64,000 nucleotides of DNA from an uncultured Opitutia bacterium (GCA_903902745.1 CAIUWA010000034.1:1-64000), one strand, 5' to 3'; positions 42,042-51,476 are shown, counted from the stretch's first letter. Program-made: numbers and translations. The notes: a model not told the origin generated them from the letters alone.

Positions 42042-43811
42042 ATGCCGCTCAAACTTACCCGCCGCCAATATGCCGAGATGTTTGGCCCCACCGTCGGTGA
42101 CCGCGTGCGCCTCGCCGACACCGAGCTGTTTGTCCAGGTCGAGCGCGACCTCATTGCGGAAGGCGGCGGCTACGGGAACGAGATCAAATTCGGTGGCGGC
42201 AAGGTCATCCGCGACGGCATGGGCCAGTCGCCCACGGCGCTGGACGCGGAGTCGCTCGACTTGGTCATCACCAACGCGCTGATTCTCGATCCCATCCTCG
42301 GCATCATCAAGGCGGACGTCGGGATCAAGCACGGCCTCATCGTCGGCATCGGGCACGCCGGCAATCCCGGTATCCAGAGCGGCCTCGGCTCCATTTATCC
42401 TGATCCGCGGACCAAGAAAAAAAATCCGATGATCGTCGGCGCGGCCACGGAGGTCCTCGCGGGCGAGGGCTGCATTATCACCGCCGGCGGGATCGACACG
42501 CACATCCACTTCATCTGCCCGCAGCAAATCGACGAGGCCATCAGCGCCGGCATCACCACCATGCTGGGCGGCGGCACCGGACCGGCCACGGGTACATTTG
42601 CCACGACCTGCACCCCCGGTGCCTGGAACATGCATCGCATGCTCGAGGCCGCCGAGGCCTACCCAATGAACCTCGGCTTCCTCGGCAAGGGCAACTGCGG
42701 CACCGCCGCCCCGCTCCGTGAGCAGGTGCTGGCCGGCGCGATCGGCCTGAAACTGCATGAGGACTGGGGGACCACGCCCGCGGCGATCGATGTGTGTCTC
42801 GGTGTGGCGGACGAACTCGATGTGCAGGTCGCCATCCACACCGACACCCTGAACGAATCGGGCTACGTCGATGACACCATCCGCGCCTTCAGGGGCCGCA
42901 CGATTCACACCTTCCACTCCGAGGGCGCCGGTGGTGGCCACGCCCCCGACATCATCCGGGTCTGCGGCGAGGACAATGTGCTGCCGTCGTCCACGAATCC
43001 CACGCGGCCCTTCACGGTCAACACCATCGATGAGCATCTCGATATGCTCATGGTCTGCCACCATCTCGACTCGAAGATTCCCGAGGACGTGGCCTTCGCC
43101 GAGTCTCGCATCCGTCCCGAGACCATCGCTGCCGAGGATTGCCTGCACGATCTCGGGGCGATCTCGATGATGTCGTCCGATTCGCAGGCCATGGGTCGCA
43201 TCGGCGAAGTGATCATCCGCACCTGGCAGACGGCGCACAAGATGAAGACGCAGTTCGGCGTGATCTCGAGCAAGAGCCATCCTGCCGCCGATAATTTCCG
43301 TGCCCTCCGCTATCTCGCGAAATACACGATCAATCCCGCGATTGCGCACGGCATCAGCCACATCGTCGGTTCGCTCGAGGTGGGGAAGCTGGCCGACATC
43401 GTGGTCTTCAAGCCCGCGCTTTTCGGGGTGAAGCCGGAGCTGGTCATCAAGGGCGGCTTCATCGCCTGGGCGAACATGGGCGACCCGAATGCCTCCATCC
43501 CGACACCGCAGCCGACCTTTTACCGCCCGCAATTCGGGGCCGCCGGAAAGGCACTCGGCAGTACCTGCCTCACTTTTGTCAGCCAGGCGTCGCTGCGGAG
43601 CAAAAACGGCCCCAGGAGCCTCGATCTTTCGCGCCGGCTCGAGCCCGTGAAGCACTGTCGCAACATCGGGAAAAAGGACATGGTGCTGAACGACGCGTTG
43701 CCCAAAATCGAGGTGGATCCCGAGACCTATACAGTCAAGGCGGACGGCCGCATTCTCACCTGCGAGCCGGCGAAAGTTCTCCCCATGGCTCAAAGGTATT
43801 TCCTCTTTTGA
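42042..43811 (+). CDS. ureC: Urease alpha (catalytic) subunit
   Basis: Hydrolyses urea to ammonia and carbamate at a dinickel centre. Key parts are intact: [14 protein letters not shown] (Ni-binding His pair), GLKLHEDWG with Lys237 as the site of carbamylation, [16 protein letters not shown], and the flap MVCHHLD with Cys339-His340. [13 protein letters not shown] holds the conserved Asp. Length 589 is slightly above the usual 567-572. It is preceded by GGAGAT, one of few plausible Shine-Dalgarno sites. Confidence 0.98.
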   Translation: MPLKLTRRQYAEMFGPTVGDRVRLADTELFVQVERDLIAEGGGYGNEIKFGGGKVIRDGMGQSPTALDAESLDLVITNALILDPILGIIKADVGIKHGLIVGIGHAGNPGIQSGLGSIYPDPRTKKKNPMIVGAATEVLAGEGCIITAGGIDTHIHFICPQQIDEAISAGITTMLGGGTGPATGTFATTCTPGAWNMHRMLEAAEAYPMNLGFLGKGNCGTAAPLREQVLAGAIGLKLHEDWGTTPAAIDVCLGVADELDVQVAIHTDTLNESGYVDDTIRAFRGRTIHTFHSEGAGGGHAPDIIRVCGEDNVLPSSTNPTRPFTVNTIDEHLDMLMVCHHLDSKIPEDVAFAESRIRPETIAAEDCLHDLGAISMMSSDSQAMGRIGEVIIRTWQTAHKMKTQFGVISSKSHPAADNFRALRYLAKYTINPAIAHGISHIVGSLEVGKLADIVVFKPALFGVKPELVIKGGFIAWANMGDPNASIPTPQPTFYRPQFGAAGKALGSTCLTFVSQASLRSKNGPRSLDLSRRLEPVKHCRNIGKKDMVLNDALPKIEVDPETYTVKADGRILTCEPAKVLPMAQRYFLF

Positions 43812-43923
43812 TCACGGCTCCTCCATCGTTTATCCTGCCCACCCGCCCGCCAAAGCTTCAGCGGCGGCGGATGGCGCAGCGCTACTTCTTGTTTTGAGCC
43901 GCGCGGCCTGCTTCGCTCCGATC

Positions 43924-44385
43924 ATGCAGCTTGTCTCCGGTCCCGTGGTGTCGCCCGATCCGGCGCTCCCTGAAATTGTGCTCCCCGCCGAGCGCCTCAC
44001 CTTGGTCAAACGACTCTGGCGCGGAACGGCTGGGGATGGGCAGGAGTTTGGTTTTGAACTCGCCGCTCCGCTCCAGCACGGCGCCACCTTCTGGCAGACG
44101 GCGGGCGCCCGCTATGTCGTGCAGCAGCGGCCGGAAGCGGTGGTCGAGATTCCGCTCGATGTGGCGCCTTCGGCCGCCGCCGGCATCGGCTGGGCCATCG
44201 GCAACCTCCATCTTGAGTTGTCGGCCGAGCCCACCCGGCTGTTGGCACCGGATGAGCCGGCGATCCGTCAGTTGCTGGAACGGCTCAAGGTGCCCTTCCA
44301 GCCCGTCACCGCGATCTTCCGCCCGGGTCGTTTTGCCCGCGGCAAACTGTCCACGCATGAACTCGGCCCGAGCCACCAGCACTAA
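43924..44385 (+). CDS. ureE: Urease accessory protein UreE (nickel chaperone)
   Basis: Delivers nickel to the UreG/UreF/UreD complex. About 153 residues from the ATG at 43924 (an upstream TTG at 43894 is possible). The N-terminal peptide-binding domain includes LTLVKRLWRGTAGDGQEFGFEL. The C-terminal metal domain has WAIGNLHLELS, with the central His of the dimer site, and FRPGRFARGK. There is no long His tail; the chain ends GPSHQH. Confidence 0.88.
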   Translation: MQLVSGPVVSPDPALPEIVLPAERLTLVKRLWRGTAGDGQEFGFELAAPLQHGATFWQTAGARYVVQQRPEAVVEIPLDVAPSAAAGIGWAIGNLHLELSAEPTRLLAPDEPAIRQLLERLKVPFQPVTAIFRPGRFARGKLSTHELGPSHQH

Positions 44386-45166
44386 GCGGCGCGTTGCAGG
44401 CAAGGTGAAGCGCGTTGTCCCCAACGAGCTTGGCGCACCCGCAGCATCTCGGGAGCAAGCCGATCCACCTCTGGTCAGGGAGGCGGCCTGGATTTGCGGA
44501 CTGCTACAGGCAGGCGATTCTTTTTATCCCACGGGTAGCTACGCGCATTCCTTCGGGCTGGAAACGCTGGTGCATGAGGGGGTCGTACATGACCGCCCGA
44601 CGCTACGTGAGTTCATCCTTCTTTCGACGCTGCCCGCCTTGCGGCATGTCGAGTTGCCGCTGGCCGCCCATGCCTGGCGGGCTTTGGCTGCGCCGGACTG
44701 GCCGCGCCTCGGGGAAATCTGCCGACTCTCGTCCGCACTCAAGACCGCGCGGGAGGCTCGGCAGGCCGCGGAAAACATCGGCCGCCAGCGCGCCGAGCTC
44801 ATGGCCGGTCTGCGGGCGAATTCGCTGGCACGGGAATTTCTGGCCCGGGCCGCCGCCGGCAACTGGCCATGTTCCCCCGCGGTTTCCGCCGCGCTGGAGG
44901 GCCGGGCGTTGGGGGCACCCTTGCCGGCGATCATGGCGGGCATCACCTATGCGACGATTTCCTCGCTGCTCGCGGCGGCGATGAAGCTGCTGCGCCTCGG
45001 CCAGAATGCAAGCCAGTCGCTCCTCACGGAGGCGCTGGCCGCCGCCCCCGGCCTGATCGCGTCGGCCGAAGCCACGCCGCTCGGGGAAATCGGCTGGTTC
45101 AACCCGTGGCTCGACATCGCCGCGGCCCGGCATGAAGCCGCCGATGCCCGCATGTTCATTTCCTGA
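44357..45166 (+). CDS. ureF: Urease accessory protein UreF
   Basis: Part of the UreD-UreF-UreG complex that inserts nickel into urease. The family pattern appears from residue 45: LLQAGDSFYPTGSYAHSFGLETLV, then a helical body and the C-terminal AEATPLGEIGWFNPWLDIAAARHE. The ATG at 44357 overlaps the end of ureE by 29 bases (269 residues). A GTG at 44405 after GGCAAG is an alternative giving 253. The longer frame from 43931 is a shadow of ureE. Confidence 0.88.
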   Translation: MNSARATSTKRRVAGKVKRVVPNELGAPAASREQADPPLVREAAWICGLLQAGDSFYPTGSYAHSFGLETLVHEGVVHDRPTLREFILLSTLPALRHVELPLAAHAWRALAAPDWPRLGEICRLSSALKTAREARQAAENIGRQRAELMAGLRANSLAREFLARAAAGNWPCSPAVSAALEGRALGAPLPAIMAGITYATISSLLAAAMKLLRLGQNASQSLLTEALAAAPGLIASAEATPLGEIGWFNPWLDIAAARHEAADARMFIS

Positions 45167-45171
45167 GAATG

Positions 45172-45264
45172 TTTTAGCCGCAAAGTCACGGAGAGTACTG
45201 AGCACAGAATTAGCTAAATGAATTTCTCCGTGTGCTCCGTGCCTCCGTGGCAAATACTTCATTT
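45172..45264. repeat. Inverted repeat between ureF and ureG, copy of the dispersed element
   Basis: Left arm 45172-45207 and right arm 45216-45251 are imperfectly complementary (GCCGCAAAGTCACGGAG against CTCCGTGCCTCCGTGGC). 45222-45251 read on the minus strand matches the pheS-pheT element (27947-27976) at 28 of 30 bases. A further shared ACTTCAT follows next to the ureG ATG. Confidence 0.85.
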
Positions 45265-45885
45265 ATGACTCGTCCCCCTCGCATCGGCATCGGCGGCCCG
45301 GTTGGTTCCGGCAAGACGATGCTTTGCCTCAAGCTCTGCCAACGGCTGCGCGACCGCTACTCGATGGCCGTCGTGACCAACGATATTTACTGTTCGGAGG
45401 ATGCCCAGTTTCTGATCAAGCACAGCGCCCTGCCGGCGGAACGCATCGCCGGCGTCGAGACTGGCGGCTGCCCGCACACCGCGATTCGCGATGACACGAC
45501 GATGAACGAACAGGCGTGCCGTGCCCTCGAGACGAAGTTGCCCGGCCTGCAGTTGCTCCTTGTGGAAAGCGGTGGCGACAACCTGACCGCGACTTTCTCG
45601 CCCGAGCTGGTGGATGCGTTCATCTACGTGATCGACGTTGCCGAGGGGGACAAGATCCCGCGAAAGGGTGGGCCCGCCATCCGCTTCAGCGATCTGCTCA
45701 TCATCAACAAAATCGACCTCGCCCCGCTCGTGGGCGCCGACCTGGGAGTGATGGAACGCGATTCAAAGGCCCAACGCGGAGCCCGGCCGTTCCTCTTTTG
45801 TGATCTGAAACGCGAACACAACTTGGATGCGGTCATCGCCTGGATCGAGCGCGAGGTCTTGTTTGGCCGGAAACCGCAATCCTGA
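45265..45885 (+). CDS. ureG: Urease accessory GTPase UreG
   Basis: GTPase that powers nickel insertion into urease. P-loop GGPVGSGKT (residues 10-18), the nickel-binding Cys-Pro-His motif in [23 protein letters not shown], and the base-specificity motif INKIDLAP are all present. 206 residues from the ATG at 45265; the frame is open to 45232 but that stretch lies in the repeat. Confidence 0.97.
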   Translation: MTRPPRIGIGGPVGSGKTMLCLKLCQRLRDRYSMAVVTNDIYCSEDAQFLIKHSALPAERIAGVETGGCPHTAIRDDTTMNEQACRALETKLPGLQLLLVESGGDNLTATFSPELVDAFIYVIDVAEGDKIPRKGGPAIRFSDLLIINKIDLAPLVGADLGVMERDSKAQRGARPFLFCDLKREHNLDAVIAWIEREVLFGRKPQS

Positions 45886-45887
45886 GT

Positions 45888-45971
45888 GGCCAAGAAAAGG
45901 TACGAAATGACACAAAAATGAAGCAGCCAATCCGGGATATTTATTTGTGTCATTTTGGGCCTTCTCGTGCC
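45888..45971. repeat. Inverted repeat between ureG and ureD
   Basis: The left arm 45888-45916 and right arm 45944-45971 are complementary over most of their length, with a perfect AAATGACACAAA/TTTGTGTCATTT core. It begins 3 bases after the ureG stop and ends 18 before the ureD ATG. Confidence 0.8.
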
Positions 45972-45989
45972 CCAAATTCCGGTTCCTAG

Positions 45990-46814
45990 ATGGCCGAATT
46001 CTCCGGACATCTCTCGCTGCGGGCCGCGGCCCGCGCCGGCGGCCGCACGGTGCTCGCCGGGCAGTCGTTCCGCGCGCCCTACCACATCAGCAAGCCCTAC
46101 TGGGATGCGGAGGCCGGGGTGTTGCTGGTGCAGGTCGTCAATCCCACGGCCGGAATACTTTCCGGGGACCGGTTGGAATCATCCATTGCGGTGGAGCCGG
46201 GCGCGGCCGTCCTCGTGACGACCCCGAGCGCGAGCCGGATATTCCAGATGAAGTCAGGGGTGGCCGAGAGCCGGCAGCATTTTACCGTGGCGGCGGGTGG
46301 CTGGCTGGAGGTCATGCCCGAGCCGCTCGTGCCGCATCGTGGCTGCAGCTACCGCCAGGTCACGCGCATCGATGTTGAGGAGGGCGGGGAACTATTCTTC
46401 GCCGATTTGCTGATGCCCGGCCGGGTCGCGCACGGCGAAGCGTGGGAGTGGAAGCGACTATGCCTCGAGAGCGAAGTGCGGCTCGGCGGCGAGCTGATCC
46501 TGCGGGAACGTTTTGAGCAGACAGGAGCGGATTTGCATGAGCTGGCCCAACTGGCGGGCTCTGGCTCCGGCGCCTGTTTTGGCAATGCGGTGCTGGTCAC
46601 CGCACCGGCCGAAGGCGAGGCGGGCTGGCGCGAAGCGGTGTCCGCACTGCATGGCGGCGGGCTGTGGATCGGCGTGAGTCCGCTGCGCCGCAGCGGTTGG
46701 AGCATCAAGCTGGTGGCCGCTGACAGCGTGAAGCTGCGCCAAGGCTTGCGCGATGTGCGCAGGATTCTGACCGCGCATTTGCCGCGGCTGGCCTGCGATC
46801 CCCGCAAACTCTGA
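45990..46814 (+). CDS. ureD: Urease accessory protein UreD (UreH)
   Basis: Scaffold that binds apo-urease and recruits UreF/UreG. LLVQVVNPTAGILSGDRLESSIAVEPGA, VTTPSASRIFQM, LEVMPEPLVPHRGCSYRQ and FADLLMPGRVAHGEAWEW are family features in short blocks. 274 residues. In most clusters ureD precedes ureA; here it is the last gene, set off by its own inverted repeat. Confidence 0.93.
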   Translation: MAEFSGHLSLRAAARAGGRTVLAGQSFRAPYHISKPYWDAEAGVLLVQVVNPTAGILSGDRLESSIAVEPGAAVLVTTPSASRIFQMKSGVAESRQHFTVAAGGWLEVMPEPLVPHRGCSYRQVTRIDVEEGGELFFADLLMPGRVAHGEAWEWKRLCLESEVRLGGELILRERFEQTGADLHELAQLAGSGSGACFGNAVLVTAPAEGEAGWREAVSALHGGGLWIGVSPLRRSGWSIKLVAADSVKLRQGLRDVRRILTAHLPRLACDPRKL

Positions 46815-46829
46815 GCGCGCTGGGCGAGC

Positions 46830-47084
46830 TCAGGGCTTTTCGCGGGTCTGGTCTTGCGTCCGGACGTCTTGGGTAATCAGCCCGCCCCATCGGGCGATTT
46901 GGCGCGCAACCCATGCTCCGGCACCCAGCACGGCCAAGCATCCCAACGTGGCGAGCGGATGAACGGCTAGATGGTGGAAGTCCCACGTCAGCTCGTGCCC
47001 GTCGTGCCCGGGATGCGCCTGGACCAGCGCGGGAAACAGGAGCAGCAGGCCCGCAATTTGGACGAGTCGACGGTGACGGATCAT
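46830..47084 (-). CDS. Small His-rich exported membrane protein beside the urease cluster
   Basis: 84 residues from the ATG at 47084 (the frame is open to 47132). A signal sequence (VQIAGLLLLFPALVQA) is followed directly by HPGHDGHELTWDFHHLAVHP. That is seven His in about 20 residues of the predicted mature N-terminus, then one membrane helix (LATLGCLAVLGAGAWVA) and a polar tail. It is convergent with ureD (16-base gap). The His-rich start recalls the N-terminus of HupE/UreJ nickel transporters, but the protein is far too short to be one. A metal-binding role is a guess from composition and place. Confidence 0.65.
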   Translation of the reverse strand: MIRHRRLVQIAGLLLLFPALVQAHPGHDGHELTWDFHHLAVHPLATLGCLAVLGAGAWVARQIARWGGLITQDVRTQDQTREKP

Positions 47085-47141
47085 AGGCAACAATTTAGCA
47101 GGATTTGCGCCAGTGCCAGCCGTTTTTTCCACGAGGGAGGC

Positions 47142-47909
47142 TTATGGCGAACACAACTTCACGGCGGCGCGCAGCGAGGCGAGGGGATCGCGGGTGGGAA
47201 TGAACTCTTGTCCCACGAAGCCGGTGAAGCCCGTCGCCCGGATGGCGTGCATGATGGCGGGATAGTGCAGTTCCTGGGTTTCATTGATCTCGTGCCGGCC
47301 AGGCACTCCGCCGGTATGGTAGTGGCCGATGCAGGCGCAGTTGTCGTGGATCGTGCGGATCACGTCGCCCTCCATGATCTGCATGTGGTAAATGTCGTAG
47401 AGCAGCTTGAAGCGCTCCGAGCCGACGCGCTGGCAAAGCTCCACGCCCCACGCCGTGTGGTCGCACATGTAGTCGAGGTGGTCCACCTTGCTGTTGAGGA
47501 GTTCCATGCAGACGGTCACGCCGGCCTTTTCGGCCGCGCCGATGATCTGCCTGAGGCCCGTGGCGCAGTTCGCGAGGCCCGCCTCGTCGGCGAGGCCGGC
47601 GCGGTTGCCGGAAAAACAAATGACGTTCGGCAAGCCGGCGGCCGCGCAGGCCTTGATGCGCTCAATCATTGTCGGAACCTGCCTCGCATGATTCTCGAGG
47701 CGATTGAGGCCGTCCTGGATGGTCATGGTGCCGTTGGCCATCGCGCAGGTGAGGCCGTATTTCGCGAGGACCGGCCAGTCAGGAGGATCGAGGAGCTCAA
47801 TGGAGTCCAAGCCGAGCCCACTTGCGGCTTGGGCCAGCTTCTCGAGCGGGAGGTCCGGATAGCACCACCTGCAGACGGAGTGGCGGAACGATCCTGATTG
47901 GGCGGGCAT
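47142..47909 (-). CDS. TIM-barrel sugar isomerase, hydroxypyruvate isomerase family
   Basis: 255 residues from the ATG at 47907-47909; the frame extends to 47990. AP-endonuclease-2-type TIM barrel: FRHSVCRWCYPDLPLEKLAQAA, LGLDSIELLDPPDW, NVICFSGNRAG, VCMELLNSKVDH (metal Glu), LLYDIYHMQIMEGD (metal Asp and His), IGHYHTGGVPGRHEI (metal His), and FVGQEFIPT (metal Glu). This set of Glu-Asp-His-Glu ligands is that of hydroxypyruvate isomerase and relatives. The actual substrate is not determined; no partner gene lies nearby. Confidence 0.88.
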   Translation of the reverse strand: MPAQSGSFRHSVCRWCYPDLPLEKLAQAASGLGLDSIELLDPPDWPVLAKYGLTCAMANGTMTIQDGLNRLENHARQVPTMIERIKACAAAGLPNVICFSGNRAGLADEAGLANCATGLRQIIGAAEKAGVTVCMELLNSKVDHLDYMCDHTAWGVELCQRVGSERFKLLYDIYHMQIMEGDVIRTIHDNCACIGHYHTGGVPGRHEINETQELHYPAIMHAIRATGFTGFVGQEFIPTRDPLASLRAAVKLCSP

Positions 47910-48036
47910 GAGTGAAATTTCCTGGTCGGGGAAGGAGGCCTTTGAGCCAAAACGCTCGTTAACCCGGATAGGCTTGGCAAGCGCTTGCATGGTAAGGCGC
48001 GGAGTGGAGGCTCCTCACCGGCCCAAGAATGTTCCC

Positions 48037-48058
48037 GGCGGCGAGCGGAGTCGCCGCC
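48037..48058. repeat. Short palindrome upstream of the ABC fusion gene
   Basis: GGCGGCGA (48037-48044) and TCGCCGCC (48051-48058) form an 8-bp stem with a 6-base loop. It is REP-like in style. Only one copy occurs in the window. Confidence 0.6.
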
Positions 48059-48155
48059 CTACCGGATTGCGCTATCGCGGCCAGCGGCTCCCTCAGAGCG
48101 AAAGAGCGTTGCTATGGGTCGCGGCGAGCCTTGTTTTTGCTGACCCCTCGCGCGT

Positions 48156-51100
48156 GTGAACAAACGACTTCTGCTTCCCCTCGGCGGTTTCGCGGCCGCG
48201 GTGCTTGGATTTACGGCGCTGTTGTATGTTTGCGGCGCCTGGGTCCGGCCGGACGTGGTGACGCTGCCGGCGCCACCGCCGGCCGCCGAGCTGGCCGCCG
48301 TCCAGACCTCCCGGAAAAACGCCGAGATCATCGACACGGCCCATCCGCCGGTCATCACCCGCGAGGTCAATTATGCCGACGGCCCGCAGGCCGCCTGGTG
48401 GCCGCATGGCGAGGCTCCGCTCCTGGCCGAATTGGTGAAGGAGGGCCGGTTGCCGGCCCTGGCTGAGCGCACCGGGCCGGAGCCGCTCGTGATGGAAGGG
48501 GTGGACGGCATCGGCCGCTACGGCGGCACCTGGTACCGTCTCGTTAACGCAAACTTCGACTTCGGCACGATCTACTGGCGCCTGTCGGCCGCCAATCTCG
48601 TGCGCTGGTCGCCGCAGGGTTACCCATTGGTACCGCACATCGCCAAGTCATGGGAGATATCGCCGGATTACCGGACCTACACCTTCACGCTGCGTCGCGG
48701 CATGTGCTGGTCCGACGGCCACCCCTTCACCAGCGAGGATATCTCCTACTGGTACGAGAATGAGGTGAAGTATTTCAACATCCAGCCGCCATTCCTGCGC
48801 GCCGGCAGCACCCTCGGCCGCGTGGAAAAAATCGATGACCAGCATGTCCGATTCGTGTTCAGCGAACCCAACCCGCTATTTCTCGAGCGGCTGGCCTCCA
48901 CCGGCCAGAACTACGACGACTACACGGAGTACATCGTACCGGCGCATTACCTGCGCCAGTATCATCCCGTCCTCGGCAACCAGGAACTCATCCGCAAGAC
49001 GATGGATTCGCTCAGGCTCTCCAGCCCCGTCGCGCTGTACAAGCGGATGAAGCATTATCTCAACCCGGAGCACCCGCGCCTGTGGCCGTGGGTTTACCAC
49101 ACCTACCAGCCGACGACCCCACAGACCTTCGTGCGGAATCCCTATTACTTCGTCGTCGACTCTCGCGGCAACCAGCTGCCTTACCTCGACCGGCTGGTGC
49201 TGGACATCAAGAGCAGCAACCTCATCGCCGTCTCCGCCTCCAACGGCGAGCCCTCGATGCAGGACCGCCATATCCGCTATGAGGACCAGATCCTCCTCCT
49301 CGGCAGCGCGGCGCGCAACGGCTACGAGGTTTATCACTGGAAGTCTGCGGCGCAGTCGCTCTTCACCATCTTCCCCAATTTGAACCGGCGGGTCGACCCC
49401 GCCCGGCCCGAGACGAAATGGAAGCACGCACTGCTCAACGAAAGCCGCTTCCGCCAGGCGCTGTCCCTCGCGATCAACCGCCGGGATATCATCGACGCCG
49501 AATTCAACGGCCAGACCATCCCCGCGCAGCTCGATCCCGGGGTGGATTCGCCTTATCACAACGCCCACCTCTTCAGCGCCTACACGAGTCACGATCCCGC
49601 CCGGGCCAACGCCCTGCTCGATGAGATCGGGCTGACCCGGCGCGACGCCGAGGGCTATCGCACCTTTCCCGACGGCACCCGGATGAGCTTTGTGCTGAAC
49701 CTGACCGATTTTGCCCCGGTCAGCCCCGCCCAGTTCATTGTCGACGACTGGGCCCAGGTCGGAGTCCGGCTCATACCGCATTTGCGGGCGCGCAAGTTGT
49801 TCGACCAGGAAAAACTCGCCTACGAGCATGACTTCACCGTGTGGACGGGGGAGAGCGAATTCTACCCGCTCGTGGAGCCGCGGAATTTTGTGCCAACCTA
49901 TGGTGAGTCCTACTTTGCCCCGGGGTTTGGCGAGTGGTACCGGAATGGCGGCCTTTATGGCGACCCGGCGGCCCGCCGGCCCAACACCGTCGAGCCGCCG
50001 CCAAGCCATCCCTTGCGCCGGGCCATGGAGATTCTCCAGGAAGTGAACACACTCCCCAGTGAATCGGCCCGGCGGGCCCGGTTTGACGACGTCCTCGAAA
50101 TTGCCGCGGAAAACTTGTGGAGCATCAGCATCTCCACGGCTCCGCCCCAGCTGGTTGTGGTGAAAAACGGTTTCCGCAACGTGCCCCGCACTGCTCTGTT
50201 CGGCGGCAAATACCAGACGCCGGGCAATACGGGTATCGAGACCTATTTTTGGGACCATTCCACCGACGAGCCCTCCGTTGTCGCGCAGACCAAGCGGGAA
50301 ATCGTCACTATCACTCCGCCGCCCAACACGGTGGCGGTCGACGAAGCCGCAACCGATGCTCCCGGCAGCGACACGACGGGCCGCATGATTCGCATCCTGC
50401 TGCTCTCCGGGCTGGCGGTCGGGCTGGTCCTGGTGGGCGTGCGGCATCCTTTCATCGGCCGCCGCCTGCTGCTGATGATTCCCACCATGCTGGCCGTGTC
50501 GGTGATCGTATTTGCGCTGGTCCAGCTTCCGCCCGGGGACTTCGCCGATACCCGGATCGCGCAGCTCCAAATGCAGGGCACCAGCGGCAACGACCAGCTG
50601 GCTGCCGACCTGCGCAAAAATTTCCACCTCGATGAGTCGATGACGAAGCAGTACGCCCGCTGGGTTGGACTGATGTGGTTCACCAGTTTCCGGGCCAGTG
50701 ACACTGGTTTGCTGCAAGGGAACCTCGGACTATCGATGGAGCACGAGAAACCGGTCAACGAAGTGATCGGCGACCGGATTGGCCTGACCATTTTGGTTTC
50801 GCTGGCGACGGTGCTCTTTACCTGGGCGGTCGCGCTGCCGACGGGCATTTATTCCGCAGTGCGCCAATACTCGGCCGGCGACTACGGGCTCACGCTGCTG
50901 GGGTTTCTCGGCATGTCGGTACCGTCGTTTCTGCTGGCGCTGATCCTGATGTATCTGGCGAAGCGCTGGTTTGGCGTGAACATCGACGGACTGTTTTCCC
51001 CCGAATTTGCAACCATGCCCGGCTGGAACTGGGCCAAGGCGATGGATCTACTGAAACATATCTGGCTCCCAGTCATCGTACTCGGGTTTGGCGGCACGGC

Positions 51101-51476
51101 GGGCATGATCCGGGTGATGCGGGCCAACCTGTTGGATGAACTGAAGAAACCCTATGTCACGACCGCGCGGGCCAAGGGGGTGCGCCCGCTTCGGCTGTTG
51201 CTGAAATATCCCGTGCGCCTCGCGCTCAATCCGTTTGTCTCCGGGCTCGGCGGACTGTTTCCCCAGCTGGTCTCCGGAGGCGCCATTGTCGCCATGGTAC
51301 TCAGCCTGCCCATGATCGGGCCGACCATGCTCGATGCGCTGCTGGTCGAGGACATTTACCTCGCGGGCTCGATGCTGATGGTGCTCAGCCTGCTCGGCGT
51401 CGTGGGTACGCTGGTGAGTGACCTGCTGCTCCTTTGGCTCGACCCGCGCATCCGCCTCGGTGCCGGGACGCGCTGA
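48156..51476 (+). CDS. Fused ABC transporter: peptide-type substrate-binding domain plus permease
   Basis: A single 1106-residue frame starting at GTG. An N-terminal hydrophobic segment (residues 5-27) is followed by a family-5 (oligopeptide/nickel type) binding domain, about residues 60-720: YGGTWYRLVNANFDFG, VPHIAKSWEISPDYRTYTFTLRRGMCWSDGHPFTSEDISY, RQALSLAINRRDI. A linker then leads to membrane helices (from 746) and a DppB-type permease (about 771-1106) with the cytoplasmic loop YVTTARAKGVRPLRLL. These parts are normally two proteins. The second permease and ATPases (DppC, DppD, DppF) are not adjacent. Substrate unknown. Confidence 0.9.
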   Translation: MNKRLLLPLGGFAAAVLGFTALLYVCGAWVRPDVVTLPAPPPAAELAAVQTSRKNAEIIDTAHPPVITREVNYADGPQAAWWPHGEAPLLAELVKEGRLPALAERTGPEPLVMEGVDGIGRYGGTWYRLVNANFDFGTIYWRLSAANLVRWSPQGYPLVPHIAKSWEISPDYRTYTFTLRRGMCWSDGHPFTSEDISYWYENEVKYFNIQPPFLRAGSTLGRVEKIDDQHVRFVFSEPNPLFLERLASTGQNYDDYTEYIVPAHYLRQYHPVLGNQELIRKTMDSLRLSSPVALYKRMKHYLNPEHPRLWPWVYHTYQPTTPQTFVRNPYYFVVDSRGNQLPYLDRLVLDIKSSNLIAVSASNGEPSMQDRHIRYEDQILLLGSAARNGYEVYHWKSAAQSLFTIFPNLNRRVDPARPETKWKHALLNESRFRQALSLAINRRDIIDAEFNGQTIPAQLDPGVDSPYHNAHLFSAYTSHDPARANALLDEIGLTRRDAEGYRTFPDGTRMSFVLNLTDFAPVSPAQFIVDDWAQVGVRLIPHLRARKLFDQEKLAYEHDFTVWTGESEFYPLVEPRNFVPTYGESYFAPGFGEWYRNGGLYGDPAARRPNTVEPPPSHPLRRAMEILQEVNTLPSESARRARFDDVLEIAAENLWSISISTAPPQLVVVKNGFRNVPRTALFGGKYQTPGNTGIETYFWDHSTDEPSVVAQTKREIVTITPPPNTVAVDEAATDAPGSDTTGRMIRILLLSGLAVGLVLVGVRHPFIGRRLLLMIPTMLAVSVIVFALVQLPPGDFADTRIAQLQMQGTSGNDQLAADLRKNFHLDESMTKQYARWVGLMWFTSFRASDTGLLQGNLGLSMEHEKPVNEVIGDRIGLTILVSLATVLFTWAVALPTGIYSAVRQYSAGDYGLTLLGFLGMSVPSFLLALILMYLAKRWFGVNIDGLFSPEFATMPGWNWAKAMDLLKHIWLPVIVLGFGGTAGMIRVMRANLLDELKKPYVTTARAKGVRPLRLLLKYPVRLALNPFVSGLGGLFPQLVSGGAIVAMVLSLPMIGPTMLDALLVEDIYLAGSMLMVLSLLGVVGTLVSDLLLLWLDPRIRLGAGTR

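Noticed and set aside
41973-43793. 606-residue minus-strand frame opposite ureC
   Set aside because: Mirror of a fully recognisable urease alpha gene; no family features.
43931-44356. N-terminal 142 residues of the long frame leading into ureF
   Set aside because: Overlaps ureE in another frame and has Ser/Arg/Pro-rich shadow composition; UreF similarity starts later.
48876-50717. 613-residue minus-strand frame opposite the ABC fusion
   Set aside because: Codon-phase shadow of a GC-rich gene; no recognisable domain.
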